Shown piece after piece: positions 6,302 to 13,546 of a stretch of DNA of 14,608 bases. A program made the translations under genes and the position numbers. The stretch is from Campylobacterota bacterium. Its GTDB lineage: Bacteria > Campylobacterota > Campylobacteria > Campylobacterales > Sulfurovaceae. Positions within the stretch are counted from its first letter, which is position 1. Each line of letters begins with the position of its first letter. The stretch covers positions 1 to 14,608 of the forward strand of contig JAHZJZ010000221.1 of assembly GCA_022600655.1 (NCBI GenBank), read 5' to 3'. The notes beneath the pieces were generated by a model. That model was given only the letters and a program-made list of their open reading frames with translations, was not told the DNA's origin and made no database searches.

Positions 6302-6318
6302 CATAATCTCTTAAGGAG
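6302..6318 (+). promoter_or_regulatory. Possible promoter and ribosome binding site of the CHAD-phosphate transporter operon
   Basis: CATAAT (6302-6307) is a five-of-six match to the -10 consensus, and AAGGAG (6313-6318) lies 7 bases before the ATG at 6326. Transcription from this -10 would leave a very short leader, so the true -10 may lie further upstream in the AT-rich sequence 6260-6300. Confidence 0.3.
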
Positions 6319-6325
6319 ACTTCTT

Positions 6326-7180
6326 ATGAAAAAAGATTATAGTAGATTGATTGTCTCTAGACTTCAAGAGTATGAACAAAATATGGAATGTTCTTATGTT
6401 AGCTTTTTAAAAACTAAAGATGATGAGGCTCTGCATCAACTCCGTGTAGAGATTCGAAAGTCCAGAGCCATACTGAAAGCTTTTGATAGCTATTTCAATA
6501 TAAAAGCTCTAAAAAAAATAGATAAAAAGCTCTCCAAGATTGCAAAGGCAAGTAATAAAACACGAGATTTAGATGTTTTTTTAGATGCCTGTTATAAAGA
6601 GTTTGCTCCATTTATTGTTAAGCTTCCTATTGCATTTTACGAATCATTGGTTATAGAGCGTCGAGAAGAGAGAGTAAGGCTAGAGCAGTTTTTAAAAAGT
6701 GGCTTTGTAAAAGAGACGATTTTTGAGTATAAACTTTTTCTAGGTAAGTCAGCGAAGCCAAAAAAGAAAAAAAAGAGACTACTCATCGAGATTGAGTCAA
6801 TATTGGCTCAGCACTTTTCAGAAATCAATACCTTGTATAGACGCTATTTAGATACTAAAGAGGAGCAGAACCTTCATCAAATTCGTATAAACTTTAAAAA
6901 AATACGTTATCTTCTTGAAGCTTTTAAAAAGACAAAGTATCTATCTGAGTATCGGAATATGGCTCATCAAAGTAAGGTATTGCAGGAGCGTTTAGGGGAG
7001 TTTAATGATTTGTGTATACAAATGGTACTTGTAGAAACCTATTTAAAAAATCATAAATCAAAAAAAAGTAAAGCATTTTTACGCTTTATGCAAGAGATAG
7101 AGCATCAAAAAAAGAGACTAAAAAAAGAGATTGAACCTCTACTTATAGATTTACTAGAGGGAGAGAACTATGGAGAGTAG
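6326..7180 (+). CDS. CHAD domain protein (polyphosphate-binding)
   Basis: This 284-residue all-helical basic protein matches the CHAD family, whose members bind inorganic polyphosphate through conserved His, Lys and Arg residues. Its two half-repeats are visible: ALHQLRVEIRKSRAILKAF (35-53, H37) and NLHQIRINFKKIRYLLEAF (182-200, H184). Each is followed by its partner motif, KTRDLDVF (78-85) and LGEFND (223-228). A lysine-rich linker (KPKKKKKR, 144-151) joins the halves and could add polyanion contacts. There is no signal peptide or membrane segment, so it is cytoplasmic, and no fused CYTH/triphosphatase domain. Its last 11 bases overlap the start of the phosphate symporter gene, so the two are translationally coupled. 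Together they suggest joint handling of imported phosphate and stored polyphosphate; that link is inference. Confidence 0.9.
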   Translation: MKKDYSRLIVSRLQEYEQNMECSYVSFLKTKDDEALHQLRVEIRKSRAILKAFDSYFNIKALKKIDKKLSKIAKASNKTRDLDVFLDACYKEFAPFIVKLPIAFYESLVIERREERVRLEQFLKSGFVKETIFEYKLFLGKSAKPKKKKKRLLIEIESILAQHFSEINTLYRRYLDTKEEQNLHQIRINFKKIRYLLEAFKKTKYLSEYRNMAHQSKVLQERLGEFNDLCIQMVLVETYLKNHKSKKSKAFLRFMQEIEHQKKRLKKEIEPLLIDLLEGENYGE

Positions 7181-8756
7181 TTTCCAATCACTTTTTCAAG
7201 CCATAGGTGGGGTAGGGCTTTTTCTTTTAGGCATGACCATTATGACAGACGGACTTAAACAGTTGGCAGGAGGTCATATTCGTGCTGCACTAATGCGGTT
7301 CACCAATAGTCCAACATCAGGAGCGATGACAGGAGCTGTTAGTACGATGATACTACAATCTTCAAGTGCAACTATTGTGGCATCTGTAGGTTTTGTAGGC
7401 GTGGGGATGATGCAGTTCTCTGAAGCACTTGGAATTATCTTTGGTGCAAATATTGGTACGACCATTACAGGTTGGCTGGTCGTACTATTTGGGTTTAAAT
7501 TTAAACTGGCTCAGATTGCATTACCTCTGATTTTTTTTGGTATGGTGTTAAAACTCTTTTTCAAAGGTAAACTTGCAACCATTGGATATAGTGTGGCTGG
7601 ATTTGCTCTCATTTTTGTAGGGATTAGTCTAATGCAAGAGGGTATGCAAGGGTTTGAAGGCATCATCACTCCCGATAATCTACCCTCAGACTCTTGGATA
7701 GGACGACTACAGTTAGTAGGTCTTGGTATACTGGCAACACTTATTACCCAATCTTCTAGTGCAGGAGTAGCTGCTACATTAACGATGCTCTTTGCACATA
7801 CCATTAACTTTGAACAAGCTGCAGCACTGGTGATTGGGATGGATATAGGAACAACCGTTACGCCACTTCTTGCAACCATTGGTGGAAGTACGGATGTGAA
7901 GCGAACAGGCTACTCTCATGTTATTTATAATTTCTTTACAGGTATAGGGGCGTTGTTGTTAATAACACCCTATATCTATATATGGGAGAGTATCTCTCCT
8001 GATGCACTAATGCAAAATGCAGAAATTGGACTGGTAGCATTTCATACACTCTTTAATACGCTAGGAGTGATTTTAGTTTTACCTTTTGCACACTACTTTG
8101 CACGATTTATTCAAAAAATAGTTCCCTCTGATACCATACATCTCTATCAGTTAGATTATACGTTACCTACCAAAGAGCCAAAACTAGCACTCATCTCATC
8201 ACAACAAGCACTTCAGAAAACTTTCCAAACTACGCTAGATTATATAGATAGAGATGCAGATGGTTCTATCTCTATCTCAAAAGTAGAAAAAAGTGTCGAT
8301 GAGATTCAAGAGTATTTAGATGAAATTGTACTCACAGAATCCAAAGAGAAAGAGTGGGAACAACTTATCGCCTTGCTTCATGGACTGAACCATTTAGAGC
8401 GACTGGTTGACAGATGTGAAGATGTAGGTAAAGAGCGTCAAATAATACAAAAATCAAAGGTATTAGAGCAGATATGGAACACTTTTAAAGAACACAACAG
8501 TCAACTATTAGAACTCTATAAAAGCAACAGTTTTACAAAAGCATCAACGGTAGCTCTTACCAATACAAAAGTGCTTATTGAAGATTTAGATAAATTTAGA
8601 GATGAAGTCATCTTAAAAATCGCCAAAGATGAACTTGACAACTACAGTGGATTAGAGCTTTTAGATACGATTAAATGGTTTAAACGAATGGCAAAACATG
8701 TGAGTCGATTTAGCTTTTATTATGATAAAGCTTTGCAAGAGGGGGTTACAGGGTGA
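7170..8756 (+). CDS. Na+/phosphate cotransporter with C-terminal PhoU-like domain (NptA/YjbB type)
   Basis: This 528-residue inner-membrane protein takes up or releases phosphate coupled to sodium. The membrane part (about 8-315) has the inverted repeat of the SLC34/NptA family. Repeat one shows QSSSAT (63-68) and GANIGTT (92-98); repeat two shows QSSSAG (194-199) and GMDIGTT (223-229). HVIYNFF (250-256) and HTLFNTLG (292-299) form the second paired motif. The QSSS motifs line the substrate site in this family. Residues about 330-528 are charged, helical and cytoplasmic, and resemble a PhoU-like domain (DEIQEYLDEIVLTE; LHGLNHLERLVDRCEDVG). Such domains are thought to gate transport or sense phosphate status. 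The start ATG at 7170 lies inside the end of the CHAD gene (11-base overlap); the GGGAGAG sequence before it (7159-7165) supplies the ribosome binding site. Confidence 0.93.
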   Translation: MESSFQSLFQAIGGVGLFLLGMTIMTDGLKQLAGGHIRAALMRFTNSPTSGAMTGAVSTMILQSSSATIVASVGFVGVGMMQFSEALGIIFGANIGTTITGWLVVLFGFKFKLAQIALPLIFFGMVLKLFFKGKLATIGYSVAGFALIFVGISLMQEGMQGFEGIITPDNLPSDSWIGRLQLVGLGILATLITQSSSAGVAATLTMLFAHTINFEQAAALVIGMDIGTTVTPLLATIGGSTDVKRTGYSHVIYNFFTGIGALLLITPYIYIWESISPDALMQNAEIGLVAFHTLFNTLGVILVLPFAHYFARFIQKIVPSDTIHLYQLDYTLPTKEPKLALISSQQALQKTFQTTLDYIDRDADGSISISKVEKSVDEIQEYLDEIVLTESKEKEWEQLIALLHGLNHLERLVDRCEDVGKERQIIQKSKVLEQIWNTFKEHNSQLLELYKSNSFTKASTVALTNTKVLIEDLDKFRDEVILKIAKDELDNYSGLELLDTIKWFKRMAKHVSRFSFYYDKALQEGVTG

Positions 8757-8763
8757 AAAGAAA

Positions 8764-8814
8764 TTGAGGTTGCTAATAAAAAAATGATATAATCGTAGTA
8801 AGATAATATGGAGG
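8764..8814 (+). promoter_or_regulatory. Strong promoter and ribosome binding site of the toxin-antitoxin pair
   Basis: TTGAGG (8764-8769), an 18-base spacer and a perfect TATAAT (8788-8793) with TG at 8785-8786 form the best consensus promoter in the window. GGAGG (8810-8814) precedes the ATG at 8821 by 6 bases. It begins 8 bases after the transporter stop, so the pair can be expressed independently of that operon. Confidence 0.7.
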
Positions 8815-8820
8815 TACATT

Positions 8821-9057
8821 ATGCAAACTGTACGACTAGATATAAGTAACGATATTTATGATAAGGTGATGTTCTTTTTAGAGAACTTGCCAAAAAATAA
8901 AATTAAATTAAATTTTGAAAACACGGTTTTTACTTCATCAAAAGAGACTTTTAATCCTAGAGATTTTTTTGGTGTGGCAAACAGTTCTAAAGCAGAGATA
9001 GATAGTTACCTAAAGCAAAACAATAATGAATGGGATAACTACATTGATGAACGATAG
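8821..9057 (+). CDS. Probable antitoxin of a VapBC-like pair
   Basis: This 78-residue protein begins with a beta strand and helix (MQTVRLDISNDIYDKVMFFLENL), as in small ribbon-helix-helix or related antitoxins. It has an acidic, probably disordered C-terminus (EIDSYLKQNNNEWDNYIDER) of the kind that wraps around a PIN toxin. I recognise no named antitoxin family with certainty; the call rests on its size and on its position directly upstream of, and overlapping, a PIN-domain gene. It has the strongest ribosome binding site of the pair, in line with the need for excess antitoxin. Such proteins usually repress their own promoter. No convincing operator palindrome is visible. Confidence 0.7.
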   Translation: MQTVRLDISNDIYDKVMFFLENLPKNKIKLNFENTVFTSSKETFNPRDFFGVANSSKAEIDSYLKQNNNEWDNYIDER

Positions 9058-9457
9058 ACTTCTACTCGATACCAATGTGATTATCTACTATTTCAACGGG
9101 ATTATCACTGATAAGAAGATAGACAAAATATTAAAAGAGAGTTTCAATATCTCAATTATTACAAAGATTGAATTTTTGAGTTGGCAAAAGTTGCGTGAAG
9201 ATAAAGAGTTAGAGAAACAAGCATTAGCTTTTATCTCAAATGCGACGGTGTATGAATTGACTGATGCTATTGCTGATAAAGTTATAGAAGTTAGACAGCA
9301 GTATAAAGTGAAAACACCTGATGCTATTATTGGGGCTACGGCTTTGGTTCATGGCTTTGATATTGTTTCTAATAATGTGGATGATTTTAAGAGGCTTGAT
9401 TTGGGGATTATTAGTGTTGAGGTGAGAGAAAGTAGAGATTCTGCCTCTAGGATTTGA
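9047..9457 (+). CDS. vapC: PIN-domain toxin ribonuclease (VapC-like)
   Basis: This 136-residue protein carries the metal-binding acidic residues of the PIN fold: D8 in LLLDTN, E42 in TKIEFLS, D92 in KTPDAIIGATAL, and D112/D113 in SNNVDDFKRL. VapC toxins are Mg2+-dependent endoribonucleases that cleave tRNA or rRNA and are held inactive by the upstream antitoxin. I chose the ATG at 9047 over the in-frame ATG at 9026 because MNDRLLLDTN fits the family's N-terminus and a GGGAT lies about 11 bases upstream; the longer form would have 143 residues and no ribosome binding site. With this start it overlaps the antitoxin gene by 11 bases, a normal coupling in toxin-antitoxin operons. All four acidic positions are kept, so the toxin appears intact. 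The RNA target cannot be told from sequence. Confidence 0.88.
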   Translation: MNDRLLLDTNVIIYYFNGIITDKKIDKILKESFNISIITKIEFLSWQKLREDKELEKQALAFISNATVYELTDAIADKVIEVRQQYKVKTPDAIIGATALVHGFDIVSNNVDDFKRLDLGIISVEVRESRDSASRI

Positions 9458-9550
9458 GTTAGTTTTGTCCATTTACTTATCTACTATAAAAAGATTAAAA
9501 ATTATATTTTCAAATATATTAAGTGAAGTTAAAAAATAGGGAGTTTAAAC

Positions 9551-10033
9551 ATGAAACTAATCATAATAACCACACTACTACTTAGCTCTTCTCTTGTAGC
9601 TAATCCTAGCACCGATATGGAACGTAATATGTATGAACCAGCTCGTGAGATGATGCAGATGGATGATGCAATGAACAGAGCCATAGAACAGCACAATCAA
9701 AAAGAGCAGGTTGTTACAGTCATAGATGAGACAGGAGCGGGATTTGTCAATGAACCGATGAGTGAATTTCAAGATAAAGGCGATAGATATATTCTTGAAA
9801 AAGCTATTCCTAAATCAGAGCAAATTACCGTTAAAGTTGGGATTAAAGAGGAGATGATAGAGATACTTATTGCTGAAAACAAAATCTTTAAAACTGATAA
9901 CTATGAACAGAATATGAGCAGTACCACCAGTGAGATGCATACGATTCCAATTGATGCTGATGCGAAATCCATGACCAATGTTTATAGCGGTGGAATGCTT
10001 ACTATTACACTTCTAAAACGAGGGAAAGAGTAG
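9551..10033 (+). CDS. Exported Hsp20/alpha-crystallin-like protein
   Basis: This 160-residue protein has a signal peptide (MKLIIITTLLLSSSLVA, cleavage probably after A17) and so is likely periplasmic. A Met-rich helix (MYEPAREMMQMDDAMNRAIEQ, 28-47) recalls the N-terminal arm of small heat-shock proteins. Residues about 70-157 follow the alpha-crystallin pattern: EFQDKGDRYILEKAIPKSEQITVKV, then a strand-turn-strand (EMIEILIAENK), a Ser/Thr-rich insert, IPIDADA, and GGMLTITLLKR in place of the usual GVL.I..PK ending. There is no C-terminal I-x-I tail. Ordinary Hsp20 chaperones are cytoplasmic, so an exported form suggests a holdase for envelope proteins, but that is inference and the similarity is moderate. 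It has AGGGAG (9538-9543) as ribosome binding site; upstream AT-rich sequence (9485-9520) offers several weak -10 candidates. Confidence 0.65.
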   Translation: MKLIIITTLLLSSSLVANPSTDMERNMYEPAREMMQMDDAMNRAIEQHNQKEQVVTVIDETGAGFVNEPMSEFQDKGDRYILEKAIPKSEQITVKVGIKEEMIEILIAENKIFKTDNYEQNMSSTTSEMHTIPIDADAKSMTNVYSGGMLTITLLKRGKE

Positions 10034-10039
10034 CCTACC

Positions 10040-10075
10040 AACCTCACACTCCAGAGGTTAAATTTTCACTTTTTT
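10040..10075 (+). terminator. Probable rho-independent terminator after the Hsp20-like gene
   Basis: AACCTC (10040-10045) pairs with GAGGTT (10054-10059) across an 8-base loop, followed by AAATTTTCACTTTTTT. It starts 6 bases after the stop codon. The stem is short but has three G-C pairs and a good T-rich tail. Confidence 0.5.
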
Positions 10076-10156
10076 GAGATGGAACAAAAGTTTGTTGAAG
10101 TAATAAGTATTTATGATTAGACTTTTTTTAAAGCGATATAGCACACTTCCCTATAT

Positions 10157-10184
10157 GTTTCCTTTCTAAAAGGAAACTATTTTT
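10157..10184. terminator. Bidirectional terminator-like hairpin upstream of the S10 operon
   Basis: GTTTCCTTT (10157-10165) and AAAGGAAAC (10169-10177) are perfect 9-bp arms around the loop CTA, followed by TATTTTTAA on the plus strand. The hairpin would insulate the ribosomal operon from upstream transcription. Confidence 0.65.
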
Positions 10185-10237
10185 AAAAATAACCCTATTT
10201 TTCTTCCAGATACACCCTCGCTAAAAGATTATATCGA

Positions 10238-10313
10238 TACAATACGGCTCCAAATTTTAGTTAGGGATGCCTGTGTATGGTTAAACTAACGAGTTCTTTA
10301 TAAGGTAAAATAA
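10238..10313 (+). promoter_or_regulatory. Promoter and leader of the S10 ribosomal operon
   Basis: TACAAT (10238-10243) is a likely -10, giving a leader of about 65 bases. In it TTAGTT (10257-10262) can pair with AACTAA (10284-10289), enclosing a small ATGC/GTAT hairpin (10267-10278), a possible control element. AAGG (10302-10305) is the ribosome binding site. The leader does not look like the long S10 leader of gamma-proteobacteria. Confidence 0.45.
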
Positions 10314-10625
10314 ATGGAAAAAATTAGACTTAAGCTTAAAGCTTATGATCATCGTGTTTTAGACAGATCAGTTGCTTCAATCGTTGAAGCTGTTAGAAGA
10401 ACAGGTGCAGAACTTAGAGGGCCGATTCCAATGCCAACTAAGATCAAAAAGTATACTGTACTTAAATCGCCACACGTCAACAAAGATGCACGTGAGCAGT
10501 TTGAGATTAGAATTCACGGAAGAATGATTGATATCGTTTCAGCTACTTCGGACACTATCGATTCACTTATGAAACTCGATCTTGCACCAGAAGTTGATGT
10601 TGAAATCAGATCAATGGATAAGTAG
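10314..10625 (+). CDS. rpsJ: 30S ribosomal protein S10
   Basis: The 103-residue length equals that of other bacterial S10 proteins. S10 sits in the head of the small subunit, and in many bacteria it also joins the NusB-S10 antitermination complex. Family marks include IRLKLKAYDHRVLD (4-17), RRTGAELRGPIPMPTK (28-43) and HVNKDAREQFEIRIHGR (54-70). It is the first gene of the operon, preceded by its own promoter and leader. AAGG lies 8 bases before the ATG. Confidence 0.98.
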   Translation: MEKIRLKLKAYDHRVLDRSVASIVEAVRRTGAELRGPIPMPTKIKKYTVLKSPHVNKDAREQFEIRIHGRMIDIVSATSDTIDSLMKLDLAPEVDVEIRSMDK

Positions 10626-10635
10626 GAGTAGATAG

Positions 10636-11217
10636 ATGGAATTTATTATTGAAAAAGTAGGTATGAGCAGAACAGTTGGCGTACCAAGTGTTCCTGTAAC
10701 ACTTTTAAAAGTTATCGAAACTAAAGTATGTGAAGTTCGTGAAGACGGTAAAGCACTTGTGGCATATAACAGCTCTAAGAAAATGAACAAGAGCATTGAA
10801 GGTCAACAAGCTAAATACGGTATCGACAAAGAGTTTAACAAGTTTATGACAATTTCTGTTGCAGAAGGTACAGAAGCTGGTGACTACAGCACTGAAGTGT
10901 TATCATCTGTTGAGTTAGTTAAAACTTCATTAAACACTAAAGGTCGTGGTTTTTCAGGTGGTATGAAGCGTCACAACTTTGGTGGTGGACCAGCATCTCA
11001 CGGTCACAGATTCGGTAGAAGAATTGGTTCAATCGGTAATGCTGAATGGCCAGGTCGTGTACAGAAAGGTAAGAAAATGCCTGGACAGTACGGAAACACT
11101 CAAGTTACAGTTAAAAATGATGTAATCTCATTTGATGCTGAAAACGGAATCTTAGTATTAAAAGGTTCAATCCCTGGTCACAATGGTGCTAGAGGATTGG
11201 TAAGGATTGTTAAATAA
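10636..11217 (+). CDS. rplC: 50S ribosomal protein L3
   Basis: The product is 193 residues, slightly shorter than the 209 of E. coli. L3 is a primary 23S rRNA binder whose central loop reaches the peptidyl-transferase centre. That loop is visible as RGFSGGMKRHNFGGGPASHG (103-122), followed by HRFGRRIGSIG and the conserved PGRVQKGKKMPGQYGN. The N-terminal EFIIEKVGMSR is the normal start. GGAG overlaps the rpsJ stop codon and provides the ribosome binding site; the stop TAA shares one base with the rplD ATG. Confidence 0.98.
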   Translation: MEFIIEKVGMSRTVGVPSVPVTLLKVIETKVCEVREDGKALVAYNSSKKMNKSIEGQQAKYGIDKEFNKFMTISVAEGTEAGDYSTEVLSSVELVKTSLNTKGRGFSGGMKRHNFGGGPASHGHRFGRRIGSIGNAEWPGRVQKGKKMPGQYGNTQVTVKNDVISFDAENGILVLKGSIPGHNGARGLVRIVK

Positions 11218-11807
11218 TGAGTACAACAGTAATTAAAACAAGTGATCTTCCACAGGCGTTTTTAGAAGTTCACCCACATAACCTTTACTTGTATTGTAAA
11301 GCGTATGCAGCTGGACTTAGAGCAAACACAGCACAGACTAAAAATAGATCTGCTGTTCGTGGTGGTGGTAAGAAGCCATGGGCTCAAAAAGGTGGAGGAC
11401 GAGCAAGAGCTGGTTCTTTAAGATCTCCAATTTTTGTTGGTGGTGGTGTTGCATTTGGTCCTTCGACTAACAGAAACTACAACCAAAAAGTAAACAAAAA
11501 GCAAAAGAAATTAGCACTTTATCATGCAGTAGCTGAACTAGCTGCAAACGATAGACTTTTTGTTGTTGATAGCATTACTATTGATTCAGGTAAAACAAAA
11601 GATGCAAAAGCATTTGTTGATGGTCTTGGACAGAGAGATGTATTGGTTGTTAAAGAGTTAATTGATGATAAATCATTCCTTGCATTTAGAAATCTTCAAA
11701 ATGCATACCTAGTTGAAGCAAATGAGCTTAACGCTTACCTTGCAGCTGCATATCACTCAGTAGTGATTGAGAAAGCTGTTTGGGAAAAATTGACGAAAGA
11801 GAGCTAA
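11217..11807 (+). CDS. rplD: 50S ribosomal protein L4
   Basis: The product is 196 residues, close to the usual 200. The long extended loop that lines the peptide exit tunnel is present: NRSAVRGGGKKPWAQKGGG (43-61) followed by RARAGSLRSPIFVGGG. In enteric bacteria L4 also represses its own operon by binding the S10 leader; I see no evidence for that circuit here because the leader is short and unlike the enteric one. The start overlaps the rplC stop by one base (TAATG), so translation is coupled. Confidence 0.98.
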   Translation: MSTTVIKTSDLPQAFLEVHPHNLYLYCKAYAAGLRANTAQTKNRSAVRGGGKKPWAQKGGGRARAGSLRSPIFVGGGVAFGPSTNRNYNQKVNKKQKKLALYHAVAELAANDRLFVVDSITIDSGKTKDAKAFVDGLGQRDVLVVKELIDDKSFLAFRNLQNAYLVEANELNAYLAAAYHSVVIEKAVWEKLTKES

Positions 11808-11808
11808 G

Positions 11809-12090
11809 ATGGCAGATATTACAGATATTAAAGCAATAATGTACACAGAGAAGTCTCTTGCACTTCAAGAAGATGGTGTTATCGTTGTTCAAACTAGCCC
11901 AAGAATGACCAAAAGTGGTCTAAAAGCAGTTTTCCAAGAGTACTTTGGTATTAAACCATTGAGAGTAAATTCAATGAGAGTTAATGGTAAAGTTAAGAGA
12001 TTTAAAGGTATCGAAGGTAAAAGACCAGACAGTAAAAAGTTCTATGTTCAACTTCCTGAAGATGCAAAAATTGACAGCTTAGCAGTATAA
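11809..12090 (+). CDS. rplW: 50S ribosomal protein L23
   Basis: The 93-residue product is L23, which sits at the mouth of the exit tunnel and is the docking site for trigger factor and for SRP. Recognisable parts are the N-terminal IMYTEKSLALQEDG (10-23), which corresponds to the usual P-x-x-TEKS motif, and VNSMRVNGKVKRFKGIEGKR, the rRNA-binding hairpin. It starts one base after the rplD stop codon. The SRP RNA encoded at 3172-3276 would act at this protein on the ribosome. Confidence 0.97.
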   Translation: MADITDIKAIMYTEKSLALQEDGVIVVQTSPRMTKSGLKAVFQEYFGIKPLRVNSMRVNGKVKRFKGIEGKRPDSKKFYVQLPEDAKIDSLAV

Positions 12091-12102
12091 GGAGAAGAGT
12101 AA

Positions 12103-12930
12103 ATGGCAATTAAATCATATAAACCAACCACTCCAGGCCGTCGTTATATCACAAACCTTGACAGTGGTGATATCACTGCAAAAGCTAGTGTAAGAAGTCT
12201 TCTTAAAAAGCTTCCAAGATCTGCAGGTAGAAATAACAATGGTAGAATCACATCTCGTCACAGAGAGGGTGGAGCTAAAAAACTATACAGAATTATTGAT
12301 TTTAAAAGAAATAAATTTGGTATCGAAGGAACAGTAGCAACTGTTGAGTACGATCCATATAGAACTTGTAGAATCTGTCTTGTTAAATATGTTGATGGTG
12401 ACAGAAGATATGTTCTTCAAGCCAAAGGTATGAAAGTCGGTGATAAAATCATGTCAGCTGAGTCTGGACTTGATATTAAAACTGGTAATGCAATGAGACT
12501 TAAAGCGATTCCTGTTGGAACACTGGTACATAACATTGAACTTAATGTTGGTCAAGGTGGTACAATGGCACGTTCAGCTGGTGGTTATGCACAAATCATG
12601 GGTAGAGATGGTAAATACGTTTCACTTAGACTTCCATCTGGTGAGATGAGATATGTTATTGGTGAATGTTTAGCAACTATTGGTACTGTTGGTTCAGAAG
12701 ATTGGGCAAACGTAGTTGGTGGTAAAGCTGGTCGTCAAAGACACAGAGGTATTAGACCACAAACTAGAGGTTCTGCGATGAACCCTATTGATCACCCACA
12801 TGGTGGTGGTGAAGGTAAAACAAACTCTGGTCGTCACCCAGTTACACCTTGGGGTATGCCTACTAAAGGGTATAAGACTCGTAAGAAAAAAGCTAGTGAT
12901 AAATTAATTATCTCTAAGAGAAAGAAGTAA
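12103..12930 (+). CDS. rplB: 50S ribosomal protein L2
   Basis: The 275-residue product has the standard length. L2 is needed for subunit association and peptidyl transfer. It shows the N-terminal YKPTTPGRRY (5-14), the OB-fold and SH3-like domains, and the C-terminal NPIDHPHGGGEGK, which holds the histidine critical for activity. The basic tail TRKKKASDKLIISKRKK is normal. A strong AAGGAG (12089-12094) overlaps the rplW stop. Confidence 0.98.
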   Translation: MAIKSYKPTTPGRRYITNLDSGDITAKASVRSLLKKLPRSAGRNNNGRITSRHREGGAKKLYRIIDFKRNKFGIEGTVATVEYDPYRTCRICLVKYVDGDRRYVLQAKGMKVGDKIMSAESGLDIKTGNAMRLKAIPVGTLVHNIELNVGQGGTMARSAGGYAQIMGRDGKYVSLRLPSGEMRYVIGECLATIGTVGSEDWANVVGGKAGRQRHRGIRPQTRGSAMNPIDHPHGGGEGKTNSGRHPVTPWGMPTKGYKTRKKKASDKLIISKRKK

Positions 12931-12939
12931 GGGGTTAAG

Positions 12940-13215
12940 ATGGCAAGATCAACTAAAAAAGGTCCATTTATAGATGAACACCTAAAGAAAAAAGTTCTAA
13001 AAGCAAAAGAAGAGGGTTCTCATAAACCTATTAAAACATGGTCAAGAAGATCAGTTATCTTCCCTGAGTTCATTGGTTTAACTATCAACGTTCATAATGG
13101 TAGACAATTTATCCCTGTATTTGTTACAGAGAACCATGTTGGTTATAAACTTGGTGAATTTGCACCAACTAGAACCTTTAAGGGCCACAAAGGCTCAGTT
13201 CAGAGAAAAGGGTAA
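12940..13215 (+). CDS. rpsS: 30S ribosomal protein S19
   Basis: The 91-residue product matches S19, which binds 16S rRNA in the subunit head with S13. The family start MARSTKKGPFIDEHL, the central TWSRRSVIFPEFIGLTINVH, and the C-terminal LGEFAPTRTFKGH are all present. It starts 9 bases after the rplB stop, with AAGGGG as ribosome binding site. Confidence 0.98.
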   Translation: MARSTKKGPFIDEHLKKKVLKAKEEGSHKPIKTWSRRSVIFPEFIGLTINVHNGRQFIPVFVTENHVGYKLGEFAPTRTFKGHKGSVQRKG

Positions 13216-13218
13216 GTT

Positions 13219-13545
13219 ATGAGTAAAGCAGTATTAAAGTTTACAAGAGTAGCCCCTAACAAAGCAAGAATGATTGCTAGAGAAGTTCAAGGTATGAATG
13301 CTGAACTTGCACTTGCATCATTAGAGTTTATGCCAAACAAAGCAGCAAGAATCATCTCTAAAGTTATCGCTTCAGCAGTAGCAAATGGTGACTTTGAACC
13401 AGAAGAGGTAGTAATCACTTCTTGTAGAGTAGATAAAGCAGCTGTAATGAAAAGATGGAGACCAAGAGCAAGAGGTACTGCGAGCAGAATCTTAAAGCCT
13501 ACGGCACACATCATGGTAGAAGTAGCAAAAGCAGAGGAGGCATAA
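13219..13545 (+). CDS. rplV: 50S ribosomal protein L22
   Basis: The 108-residue product is L22, which lines the exit tunnel opposite L4. It has the N-terminal FTRVAPNKARMIAREVQG (8-25) and the long beta hairpin that forms the tunnel constriction, MKRWRPRARGTASRILKPTA (76-95). Changes in this hairpin cause macrolide resistance in other bacteria. None is evident here, although a reference alignment would be needed to say so. It starts 3 bases after rpsS. Confidence 0.98.
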   Translation: MSKAVLKFTRVAPNKARMIAREVQGMNAELALASLEFMPNKAARIISKVIASAVANGDFEPEEVVITSCRVDKAAVMKRWRPRARGTASRILKPTAHIMVEVAKAEEA

Positions 13546-13546
13546 T

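Noticed and set aside
7511..7879. 122-residue minus-strand reading frame inside the phosphate transporter
   Set aside because: It is the complement of conserved transporter motifs; its Ser/Ile-rich composition is typical of shadow frames.
9026..9046. Upstream ATG as the start of the PIN toxin
   Set aside because: It has no ribosome binding site and adds seven residues (MNGITTL) before the family's typical N-terminus.
10046..10080. Sequence ACTCCAGAGGTTAAA resembling the IS-end ACTCCAAAAGTTAAA at 1562-1576
   Set aside because: It is better explained as a terminator hairpin (AACCTC/GAGGTT plus T-run) directly after a stop codon, and there is no transposase remnant nearby.
11217..11807. L4-type autoregulation of the S10 operon as in E. 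coli
   Set aside because: The leader is short and unlike the enteric one; nothing in the sequence supports transfer of that model.
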